A stretch of 64,000 bases of DNA from Streptomyces odontomachi (GTDB taxonomy: Bacteria; Actinomycetota; Actinomycetes; Streptomycetales; Streptomycetaceae). Made by a program: the position numbers and the translations under genes. The notes beneath the pieces are model-generated. The model did no database searches and was not told the origin of the DNA. It saw nothing but the letters and a program-made list of their open reading frames with translations. The stretch covers positions 56,805-120,804 of the forward strand of contig NZ_JAMJWG010000028.1 of the NCBI RefSeq assembly GCF_024435355.1. Reading direction: 5' to 3'. Positions 1 through 9,173 of this stretch are shown here, piece by piece; positions within the stretch are counted from its first letter, which is position 1, and each line of letters begins with the position of its first letter.

Positions 1-599
1 TCCGGGTGGATCTCCTGGCGGGCCAGCAGCTCGGCCAGCCGGGTCATGCCCTGGACGGAGGTGACCCAGGAGCCCGAGATCAGCGCCTGCTTGTGGAGCA
101 CGTCGTCGGAGACGTCGATCGTCATGTCGCCGCCTTCGCCGACCAGCGCCAGCCTGCCGCGTGTCCGCAGCGCCTTGAGGGCCAGGGAACGGGCCGCCGC
201 GTTCCCTGAGCAGTCGACGGCGGTCTCGACACCGGTGCCGCCGGTGAGCCGTTCGACGGTCTCCAGGGGTGCGTCGCGCGAGTCCAGCACCTCGTCGAAG
301 AGGCCGAGCCCACGGGCCCATTCGATGCGCTGGGGCACCACCTCGGCGCCGTACACGGTCGACACGCCCAGCGCCCGCGCCACCATCGCGGCCGCGGCGC
401 CGACCGGGCCGAGCCCGGTGACCAGCAGCCGGTCGGCGCCGCTGACGGCGATCCGGGTCAGCGCCTCGTACACGGTCCCGATGCCGCAGGCGATGAACGC
501 GCCGTCCACGAACGTCAGCGGCTCGGGGAGCGGAACGCAGGTGTTCTCGTCGGCGATCAGGTAGGGGGCGTGACCACCGTCCCGCTGCCAGCCGTACGC
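1..599 (-). pseudogene. 5'-truncated zinc-dependent alcohol dehydrogenase fragment
   Basis: The reverse strand reads as the NAD-binding half of an MDR (zinc) alcohol/polyol dehydrogenase: YGWQRDGGHAPYL, then a Rossmann motif VTGLGPVGAAAA, DCSGNAAARSLAL and GSWVTSVQGM. The frame runs off the left edge of the window, so the C-terminus is not visible. At the other end the family's N-terminal catalytic domain, roughly 120 residues with the catalytic and structural zinc ligands, is missing. Upstream of AYGW the frame meets an in-frame stop at 657-659 inside a strong hairpin, with no plausible start codon between. I infer a deletion remnant. An unusual start or an assembly join is the alternative. 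The adjacent GntR gene could once have been its regulator. Confidence 0.6.
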
Positions 600-655
600 G
601 TGACCTGCGTCCCTCGGGTCTCGTGGGATGCCGAGGGACGGGCTGGGTAGGCCAC

Positions 656-692
656 GTCACGGCACCGTGCCCGTCTTGCGCGGTGCCGTGAC
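656..692. terminator. Strong hairpin upstream of the truncated dehydrogenase
   Basis: A perfect 12-bp stem, GTCACGGCACCG paired with CGGTGCCGTGAC, encloses a 13-nt loop. It lies exactly where the dehydrogenase N-terminus should be encoded and upstream of the GntR gene. It looks like a factor-independent terminator, probably brought next to the fragment by the same deletion. Confidence 0.6.
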
Positions 693-770
693 GGGCTGGT
701 TCGCGCAGTGTGTGCGGGGTCGTGCGTCCGGGCGCCCCCTGCGCATCCGCCGCCGCGTTGCAATGATCTT

Positions 771-786
771 TTCTTGGTCATAAGAA
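771..786. promoter_or_regulatory. Possible operator upstream of the GntR gene
   Basis: Inverted repeat TTCTT-GGTCAT-AAGAA lies in a locally AT-rich stretch about 54 bp before the GntR start. Its position fits autoregulation by the downstream GntR/FCD protein. The size and symmetry are typical for the family, but the assignment is inferred from position alone. Confidence 0.4.
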
Positions 787-839
787 TTGCCGCGCGGCAC
801 GGCCCACGTCGTGGCCGTGCCGGAAGGGAAGAGGCGCAG

Positions 840-1595
840 ATGGTGTTGTACGCGGGCCGGGGCGTGCACGGGCAGGTGGTCGAGAGCCTCGGCTACCGGA
901 TCGTCTCGGGTGCGGTGCGCGAGGGCGTGACCCTTGATCCGCGCGCCTTGGGGGAGGAACTGGAGGTCAGCCTCACGGTGATCCGTGAGGCGTTGAAGGT
1001 GCTGGCGAGCAAAGGACTCCTCGCCGCGCGCCAGAAGCGGGGGACCTTCGTCCTGAGCCGCGCGGACTGGAACATGCTGGACTCCGACGTCATACGGTGG
1101 CGGGTGGCCGGCGGCCAGGGGGAGTCACTGCTGCGGGACCTCGCGGAGGTGCGCGCGATCGTGGAGCCCGCGGCGGTGCGGTGCGCCGCCCTCCGCCGCT
1201 CGGAGGACGACCTCGCCGTGCTGGAGAGCACGCTTCAGGACATGGCGGCGGCGGGTGACGACGCCCACGCGGCCGTGACCGCGGACACGGCGTTCCACCG
1301 CAGGCTGCTGGCCGCCTCGGGCAACGAGATGCTCACCGCCCTGCACCAGCTGATGGAGCCCGCCCTACAGGCGCGCGACAGCATCGTGCACACCACGCAC
1401 GCGCACACCGGCGACCCCGTCCCCAGCCATCGCGCCGTGCTCGACGCGATCCGGGACGGCGACGCCGACCGCGCAGCCGAAGCCATGGTCGGTCTGCTGG
1501 CCAAGGCGTCCGCCGACTTCGACCTCGCGGTCCGCAGCGGCCCGCCGGCCGACGCCACCACGGCGCCACCGGCCGCTCCCGCACCCACCAGCTGA
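840..1595 (+). CDS. GntR/FadR-family (FCD) transcriptional regulator
   Basis: A 251-residue DNA-binding repressor or activator. Residues 1-75 form the GntR winged helix (LDPRALGEELEVSLTVIREALKVL, then the wing ARQKRGTFV). Residues about 95-230 form an all-helical FCD ligand-binding domain with the typical EVRAIVEPAAVRCAA helix and FHRRLLAASGNEML. The ATG at 840 follows the purine-rich GGAAGGGAAGAGG; the open frame extends further upstream but without a ribosome-binding site. FCD regulators of this type usually sense sugar acids or other carboxylates. The neighbouring dehydrogenase fragment is compatible with a lost sugar-acid or polyol pathway, which is inference only. The C-terminus is Ala/Pro-rich and probably disordered. 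Confidence 0.85.
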   Translation: MVLYAGRGVHGQVVESLGYRIVSGAVREGVTLDPRALGEELEVSLTVIREALKVLASKGLLAARQKRGTFVLSRADWNMLDSDVIRWRVAGGQGESLLRDLAEVRAIVEPAAVRCAALRRSEDDLAVLESTLQDMAAAGDDAHAAVTADTAFHRRLLAASGNEMLTALHQLMEPALQARDSIVHTTHAHTGDPVPSHRAVLDAIRDGDADRAAEAMVGLLAKASADFDLAVRSGPPADATTAPPAAPAPTS

Positions 1596-1680
1596 CCCCG
1601 CGCGCACCCCTCCGCGCCCCTCGCGCGCCCACATCCGCGCGCCCCGCCCTCCGCACACCACACGGCTCGGCACCCACGCA

Positions 1681-1716
1681 CTCCGCCCGACCGGCACGCA
1701 GGCCGGTCGGGCGGAG
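1681..1716. terminator. Bidirectional terminator between GntR and the MurA-like gene
   Basis: A perfect 15-bp stem (CTCCGCCCGACCGGC with its complement) around a 6-nt loop ACGCAG lies between two convergent genes and is followed by a G-run. It probably ends both transcripts. Confidence 0.8.
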
Positions 1717-1749
1717 GGGGCAGCGGATGTGCCGGTCACGCTGTGCCGG

Positions 1750-3279
1750 TCAGATGTCCCGGAACGTCTCGATCTGGGCGCCCACCGAGTTCAGGCGCTC
1801 CGCCAAGTCCTCGTACCCGCGGTTGATCACGTAGACGTTCCGCAGGACCGAGGTACCGTCGGCGGCCATCATCGCGAGCAGGACGACGACCGCCGGCCGC
1901 AGCGCCGGTGGGCACATCATCTCGGCGGCGCGCCACCGGGTCGGGCCCTCGACCAGCACCCGGTGCGGGTCGAGCAGCTGGAGCCGGCCGCCGAGGCGGT
2001 TGAGGTCGGTCAGATAGATCGCGCGATTGTCGTAGACCCAGTCGTGGATCAGCGTCTTGCCCTGCGCGGATGCCGCGATGGCCGCGAAGAACGGGACGTT
2101 GTCGATGTTCAGGCCGGGGAACGGCATCGGGTGGATCTTGTCTATCGGCGCCTGGAGCTTGGAGGGCCGGACGGTGAGGTCCACCAGCCGGGTGCGGCCG
2201 TTGTCGGCCACGTACTCCGCGCCCCGGTCGTGGTCAAGACCCATCTCCTCCAGGACCGCCAGCTCGATCTCCAGGAACTCGATCGGCACCCGGCGCACCG
2301 TCAGCTCGGACTCGGTGACCACCGCGGCGGCCACCAGGCTCATCGCCTCGACCGGGTCCTCGGAGGGCGAGTAGTCCACGTCCACGTCGATGGTGGGCAC
2401 GCCGTGCACGGTGAGCGTGGTGGTGCCGATGCCCTCCACCTTCACGCCCAGGGCCTCCAGGAAGAAGCACAGGTCCTGGACCATGTAGTTGGACGAGGCG
2501 TTGCGGATCACGGTGACGCCGTCGTGCCGGGCGGCGGCCAGCAGCGCGTTCTCGGTGACGGTGTCGCCGCGCTCGGTCAGCACGATGGGGCGCCCCGGCG
2601 TGACGTCGCGCTGCACGACCGCGTGGTAGAGCCCCTCGGTCGCCGTGATGTCGAGCCCGAAGCGGCGCAGCGCGATCATGTGCGGCTCGACGGTACGGGT
2701 GCCGAGGTCGCAGCCGCCGGCGTACGGCAGCTTGAAGTGGTCCATGCGGTGCAGCAGCGGCCCCAGGAACATGATGATCGAGCGGGTGCGCCGCGCGGCC
2801 TCGGCGTCGATCGCGTCCATGTCGAGCCGGGCGGTCGGCACGATCTCCAGATCGACGCCGTCGTTGACCCAACGGGTGCGGACCCCGATCGAGTTCAGCA
2901 CCTCCAGGAGCCGGTAGACCTCTTCGATACGGGCCACCCTGCGCAGTACGGTCCGGCCCTTGTTGAGCAGGCTCGCGCAGAGCAGCGCCACGCAGGCGTT
3001 CTTGCTCGTCTTGACGTCGATGGCGCCGGAGAGGCGGCGGCCGCCGACGACGCGCAGGTGCATCGGACCTGCACAGCCTAGGGAGACGATCTCGCTGTCC
3101 AGAGCTTCTCCGATCCGCGCGATCATCTCAAGGCTGATGTTTTGGTTCCCGCGCTCGATACGGTTCACGGCGCTCTGGCTGGTGCCGAGTGCCTCGGCAA
3201 GATGCGTTTGCGTCCAGCCACGATGCTGACGTGCATCGCGGATGAGCTTGCCGATGCGTACGAGGTAGTCATGTGACAT
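1750..3279 (-). CDS. murA: XRE helix-turn-helix / UDP-GlcNAc 1-carboxyvinyltransferase-type fusion
   Basis: A 509-residue fusion. Residues about 9-62 are a Cro/CI-type HTH (GWTQTHLAEALGTSQSAVNRIERG). Residues about 73-509 have the EPT/MurA fold that in the family transfers enolpyruvate from PEP to UDP-GlcNAc. MurA residues appear intact: Lys93-Asn94 (TSKNACVALL), the loop Cys190 and Arg195 (GGCDLGTRTV), the FPGLNIDNVPF Asp and the PPALRPA Arg. It may therefore be catalytic, or it may use the fold as a UDP-sugar/PEP sensor. The ATG at 3279 starts the HTH and has no Shine-Dalgarno; a TACCCT -10 six bases upstream suggests a leaderless mRNA. I recall the same order (HTH-MurA next to aconitase) in other Streptomyces, and this is probably the second MurA-type gene rather than the housekeeping one. 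Confidence 0.85.
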   Translation of the reverse strand: MSHDYLVRIGKLIRDARQHRGWTQTHLAEALGTSQSAVNRIERGNQNISLEMIARIGEALDSEIVSLGCAGPMHLRVVGGRRLSGAIDVKTSKNACVALLCASLLNKGRTVLRRVARIEEVYRLLEVLNSIGVRTRWVNDGVDLEIVPTARLDMDAIDAEAARRTRSIIMFLGPLLHRMDHFKLPYAGGCDLGTRTVEPHMIALRRFGLDITATEGLYHAVVQRDVTPGRPIVLTERGDTVTENALLAAARHDGVTVIRNASSNYMVQDLCFFLEALGVKVEGIGTTTLTVHGVPTIDVDVDYSPSEDPVEAMSLVAAAVVTESELTVRRVPIEFLEIELAVLEEMGLDHDRGAEYVADNGRTRLVDLTVRPSKLQAPIDKIHPMPFPGLNIDNVPFFAAIAASAQGKTLIHDWVYDNRAIYLTDLNRLGGRLQLLDPHRVLVEGPTRWRAAEMMCPPALRPAVVVLLAMMAADGTSVLRNVYVINRGYEDLAERLNSVGAQIETFRDI

Positions 3280-3289
3280 AAGCGCAGGG

Positions 3290-3307
3290 TATCTCAGATA
3301 TGAGATG
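3290..3307. promoter_or_regulatory. Operator at the murA-like promoter (TATCTC-N6-GAGATG)
   Basis: An 18-bp inverted repeat with half-sites TATCTC and GAGATG and a 6-bp centre ends 10 bp before the start codon of the XRE-MurA fusion and overlaps its predicted -10/-35 spacer. The same half-sites at the same spacing recur before aconitase at 5029-5046. This fits autoregulation by the fusion's own HTH. Confidence 0.6.
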
Positions 3308-3715
3308 ACGCGCATTGAGGGGTGCGCTGGCGGGGCGGGCCGGCACAGCGAAAGGGGGATGGGGGGAGAGGGTTGGCGTGGGGGGTTGGAAGGTGGTGTG
3401 GGGGTGACGGGGGTGCGGGCACGGCCGGAACATGCCCGGGTCGCGCGCACCGTACGTCCTTCGACAGTCCGTCGAAAAGCTCCCGCGCGCAACCGAGGTG
3501 GAACCGACCGGGTGGTGCTCCTGCCCTTATCCGTTGCCCGCGGGGCCGGCGGTTCAGTCGTCCTGCCGGGCGCTGGTGTGCGGGCGGCACGCGGCGGGCG
3601 GGGCCGGCCGGTTTCCGCCAGAGGAAAAACCCTGGTGTCCGGAACCGCGACACCCCCTAGGGTCCGTGTGCTGCCGGCTCCAGTGGGGGGCGGGGGCATC
3701 CCAGGGGAGGGACAC
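3308..3715. other. Non-coding divergent intergenic region, murA-like / lipoprotein
   Basis: About 410 bp between divergent genes. It holds G-rich low-complexity sequence near 3355-3420 and the ECF-type promoter listed separately. An open frame from 3305 runs through it into the lipoprotein gene but has no family-like residues before the GTG at 3716, so I treat it as non-coding. Confidence 0.6.
3641..3664 (+). promoter_or_regulatory. Sigma-E (ECF)-like promoter of the lipoprotein gene
   Basis: GGAAC at 3641-3645, 16 bases, then GTC at 3662-3664 matches the GGAAC-N16/17-GTC form used by Streptomyces cell-envelope ECF sigma factors. The predicted transcript would start near 3671, about 45 nt before the GTG start of a surface lipoprotein, a sensible target for envelope stress control. 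Confidence 0.5.
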
Positions 3716-4867
3716 GTGGGGACACTGGAAAGGCGCACCCTTGCGAGGTGGGGGCGGCGGCGCGCGGCGGTCAGGGCCGGACTGCTGGCCGTGTGCGGTG
3801 CCGTCGTCGTGTCGTGTTCGACCGGCACGGACGACGCCGACCCCGAGGCGACCGGCACGGTCAAGGTGCTCCCCGCCGACTACCGCACCACGGAACCGGC
3901 CGGCAGCTTCGACTATCCCGGCACCAGGAAGTACCCCGGCGGCTCGGCCGAACTCGTCGGCCCGCACTACGCGATCCGCTTCGACGAGGTGGCCACCGCG
4001 ACGTCACTGGATCGCGACCATGCCTTCAAGTTCTACGACCCCGACTGGAACCACCCGGAGGACTTCGCGACCATGAAGGCGGCGCCGGGGCACCGTCTCC
4101 TGTTCCTGCACGGTGTCGAGCCCCGGCGCAAACCCGCCCTGCCCGAGTACGCGGAGGCCAACGCGACGGCCGAGAAGGTCAAGGCCACCGTGCGGGTGGG
4201 GGACGGTGCGGGCCGGGCGATCCCGGGCGGTCTGGGCGGGCTCACGGGGGCTTCCGGGGCGACGCTCGTGATGAGCGTGCCCACCGGCGCCCATCCCGTC
4301 CTGTCGGTCGAGGACGCCGGGCGCACCCAGTCCATCGACCTGATCACCGGCAAGCGGGATCCGGACGCGCCTGCGGGCTACTACCCGTTGCGGCACGGCG
4401 GCGACTGCAACCTGCGCAGCACCCACCAGACGAACCGGGACGCCCAGCAGCTGGAGGCCGACTGCAAGGGATACACCCTCCAGCCCTACGTCCCGGACGG
4501 CGGCTGGGCGCCGAAGGGCAAGGCGTGGCTGTACCTGGAGGGCAGCCTGTACGGCGCGTCGACGGACGTCAGCGGTGCGGCCAAGACCTTCGGCGCCGAC
4601 CTCGACGCCGGGCGCAGTTTCTCGCTCACCTTCAAGGGCACGACGGTGACCGGACGGGGCTTCGCCGCCACCTCGGGCAAGCCGACCGGCGGCACCGCGG
4701 CCGGCACCGTGGACCCCGGGTCCCTCGGCGTCCGGTTCCTGGTCCCCGACGCGTTCCGCTCCGGCACGCTCCACTTCACCCCGCAGGGCACCTTCACCTA
4801 CGACGGCAAGCGGATCTCCTGGCAGCCCGATGAGCCGACGCCTCCCTTGGACATCCGGCTGAGCTGA
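3716..4867 (+). CDS. Surface lipoprotein of unknown function
   Basis: 383 residues. The N-terminus has a basic stretch (RRTLARWGRRRAAVRAG), a hydrophobic core (LLAVCGAVV) and a lipobox VVSC with the modifiable Cys at 34, so it should be exported and lipidated on the outer face of the membrane. The rest is Gly/Asp/Thr-rich and beta-like, with two Cys in GGDCNLRSTH and EADCKGYTL that could pair; no enzyme motif is recognised. The GTG at 3716 has the strong ribosome-binding sequence AGGGGAGGGA just upstream, which decides the start against the longer open frame. It sits between the MurA-like fusion and aconitase and has its own ECF-like promoter, so a cell-envelope role is likely but unproven. 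Confidence 0.75.
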   Translation: MGTLERRTLARWGRRRAAVRAGLLAVCGAVVVSCSTGTDDADPEATGTVKVLPADYRTTEPAGSFDYPGTRKYPGGSAELVGPHYAIRFDEVATATSLDRDHAFKFYDPDWNHPEDFATMKAAPGHRLLFLHGVEPRRKPALPEYAEANATAEKVKATVRVGDGAGRAIPGGLGGLTGASGATLVMSVPTGAHPVLSVEDAGRTQSIDLITGKRDPDAPAGYYPLRHGGDCNLRSTHQTNRDAQQLEADCKGYTLQPYVPDGGWAPKGKAWLYLEGSLYGASTDVSGAAKTFGADLDAGRSFSLTFKGTTVTGRGFAATSGKPTGGTAAGTVDPGSLGVRFLVPDAFRSGTLHFTPQGTFTYDGKRISWQPDEPTPPLDIRLS

Positions 4868-5028
4868 CCCGCGCACACCGGACGGGACCAGGACGGGCCC
4901 GTGGACGTGCCCGGCACCACTGCGGGCGAAACGCGGGGCTCCCTACGCCCCACAGGTCACTCGGGGCCCGCCTGCGCGGCCCTCCCCGCCCCTCCGGACA
5001 TGCCCGCCCCGGCCCCATGTACTAGAGT

Positions 5029-5046
5029 TATCTCGACATCGAGATA
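5029..5046. promoter_or_regulatory. Operator upstream of aconitase (TATCTCGA-CA-TCGAGATA)
   Basis: An 18-bp palindrome with 8-bp arms lies about 140 bp before the aconitase start, just downstream of a TAGAGT -10-like hexamer. It shares half-sites and 6-bp centre length with the operator at the XRE-MurA fusion (3290-3307), so the same protein may bind both. The remainder of 4868-5184 shows no other feature I can support. Confidence 0.65.
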
Positions 5047-5184
5047 TCTGCCGGGCGCACCGGCCGCCGTTTCGGGTACCGGAGGGGCGGGGGAGCCGTG
5101 ACGGCACCGCGCGGTGGCGGTCGCACCTGTACGGTGCGACGGCCGCAGGCATGCGCGTACACGTAATACACGAAGGAGACTGTC

Positions 5185-7899
<2,715 letters not shown>

Positions 7900-7936
7900 C
7901 GGGCCACCAGCACGCCTAGCACACGGACACCGGCAC

Positions 7937-7972
7937 GGACGGGCCGCACTCCCCTGGGGGTGCGGCCCGTCC
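7937..7972 (+). terminator. acnA terminator
   Basis: A perfect 13-bp stem (GGACGGGCCGCAC with GTGCGGCCCGTCC) starts 38 bp after the aconitase stop. The loop TCCCCTGGGG can extend the pairing. Confidence 0.85.
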
Positions 7973-8248
7973 GCCGTGTGGGCACCGGGGTCGGGCGCGA
8001 TTCCGGTGCGGAGAGGGACGGGCGGGATGACGGTTGTTCCGGATACCGGGGCACACGAGCCCAGGGATGTGAGGAAACATTTCTTCCGTGGGCCGGGCAA
8101 TCTCCCCGCCGTGCAGGTGGATATGAATATTGCATATGCCTGTAGTATTTAGGCGTCGGCGTCACGTGGCGCGTCTGAGTCGTTGCTCCGCTTGGTCCAG
8201 GCACCTAAAATGCGCTGGAGATCTCATCCACGACGACTGGAGGCGGCC
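7973..8248. promoter_or_regulatory. AT-rich promoter region of the DUF6879/NLR operon
   Basis: Composition drops sharply in AT at 8115-8155, giving an imperfect palindrome ATATGAATATTGCATAT (17 bp, outer five bases of each arm matching) followed by TAGTATTTAGG. This is unlike the surrounding GC-rich DNA and is the only plausible promoter/operator region for the downstream three-gene operon. No gene is supported here. Confidence 0.4.
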
Positions 8249-8518
8249 ATGGCCCGTGCATGGGAGGCGGATCCGTCCGCGTTATTCGAGCGCCGACTGG
8301 GAAAGTCAGCCGCAGAGTTGGGGAATTCCGACGGCCACGACGAATGCCCGGACATCTGGCAGCTTGACAACGGAGATATCGCGGTGATCGGAAGAGACCT
8401 CACCACGGCTTATGCGTCACGCCTGCCCCAAGGTGTGGCGATTGGTTGCGATGAGCGACTCGTCGTCATTCCGGGAAATATGCTCAGCGCGGCACGATCG
8501 GATATTCCTGATGCTTGA
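8249..8518 (+). CDS. Small conserved protein, partner of DUF6879
   Basis: An 89-residue protein (MARAWEADPS...). The readable core is CPDIWQLDNGDIAVIGRDLT followed by LPQGVAIGCDERLVVIPGNML, a pattern I associate with small Streptomyces proteins encoded just before DUF6879 genes; the function is unknown. The ATG at 8249 follows CTGGAGGCGG. The stop overlaps the next start (ATGCTTGA, 8511-8518), so the two genes are translationally coupled. It has no amyloid-type motif, signal peptide or membrane segment. It is the first gene of the operon ending in the NLR-like STAND protein, so it may be part of that system. Confidence 0.6.
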   Translation: MARAWEADPSALFERRLGKSAAELGNSDGHDECPDIWQLDNGDIAVIGRDLTTAYASRLPQGVAIGCDERLVVIPGNMLSAARSDIPDA

Positions 8519-9173
8519 TCTGCGCGCACCCACGCTCTCCGTCGACCGGGGCGAGCGGCTCACCCGGGAAGGGTACCGACGCGAATTCCGGGAACGCGAC
8601 GCCGCGATCAGGAACCGGGACTCCTGGAAGCTGGAGCGGCGCCAGCACTTCGAGGAACTGGGCAACGAAAGTTGGGCGGCGGTACGCCGAGGGGACTGGA
8701 CCGAAGCGCTTCGGCTCCTCGACACCGAGCAGCGACGGAATGCCCTGACCGAGGTCCACCAGGGCGACGTGCGTCGCCGTACCGTCTTCCATCGGGTACG
8801 CGTGGCTCAGAAGCCGCTGACTCCCTACATGCAGTGGGAGCTGAATTCGCAGCGGGTACGCGCAGAATGCGGCGAGCACATTCATGTGGTGAGTGCGGAC
8901 CAGGTCGCCGAATCGGAGCGCGAAGGGCTCCTGCCCGAAGTGGTCGTGCTCGGTGGCGGCACGCTCTACCACGTGATGTACAGCGAGACGGGCGTTCCGG
9001 ACGGAGCGATTCGTCATACGGATCCCGAACTCATCGAACGCTGGGAGAACTACATCCGAGCGCTCTACAGAATCGGCGAAGACGTACGCGACTACGTCCG
9101 GCGTGAAGTGGCGCAGCTGCCTCCGCCCGAGCAGTGGAACACTGCAACCGACGCGAAGACACGGGTGGAGTAG
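8511..9173 (+). CDS. DUF6879-family protein
   Basis: 220 residues. The N-terminal half is highly charged and helical (RLTREGYRREFRERDAAIRNRDSW is within it). The C-terminal half shows the DUF6879-like features RRRTVFHRVRVAQKPLTPYMQWEL, HIHVVSADQVAE and a LYHVMYSETGVPDGAIRHTDPELI segment. No catalytic function is established for the family; members sit beside XRE/DUF397 pairs or, as here, signalling genes. It overlaps the preceding 89-aa gene by 8 bp and the downstream STAND gene by up to 71 bp, so all three should be co-expressed. A role as sensor, adaptor or effector for the STAND protein is inference from this coupling. Confidence 0.65.
   Translation: MLDLRAPTLSVDRGERLTREGYRREFRERDAAIRNRDSWKLERRQHFEELGNESWAAVRRGDWTEALRLLDTEQRRNALTEVHQGDVRRRTVFHRVRVAQKPLTPYMQWELNSQRVRAECGEHIHVVSADQVAESEREGLLPEVVVLGGGTLYHVMYSETGVPDGAIRHTDPELIERWENYIRALYRIGEDVRDYVRREVAQLPPPEQWNTATDAKTRVE

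Noticed and set aside
1729..3081. 450-aa open frame on the + strand
   Set aside because: It is antisense to the MurA-like gene, His/Val/Asp-rich with no family motif, and arises from the GC-rich third positions of the real gene.
3305..3715. N-terminal extension of the lipoprotein gene
   Set aside because: The extension is Gly/Arg-rich, lacks a signal sequence, spans the predicted promoter, and the GTG at 3716 has a strong ribosome-binding site followed by a lipobox.
8249..9173. Amyloid effector motif in the 89-aa or DUF6879 protein matching the STAND motif
   Set aside because: I searched both proteins for the Q-A-G-x-I-x-G pattern and found none.
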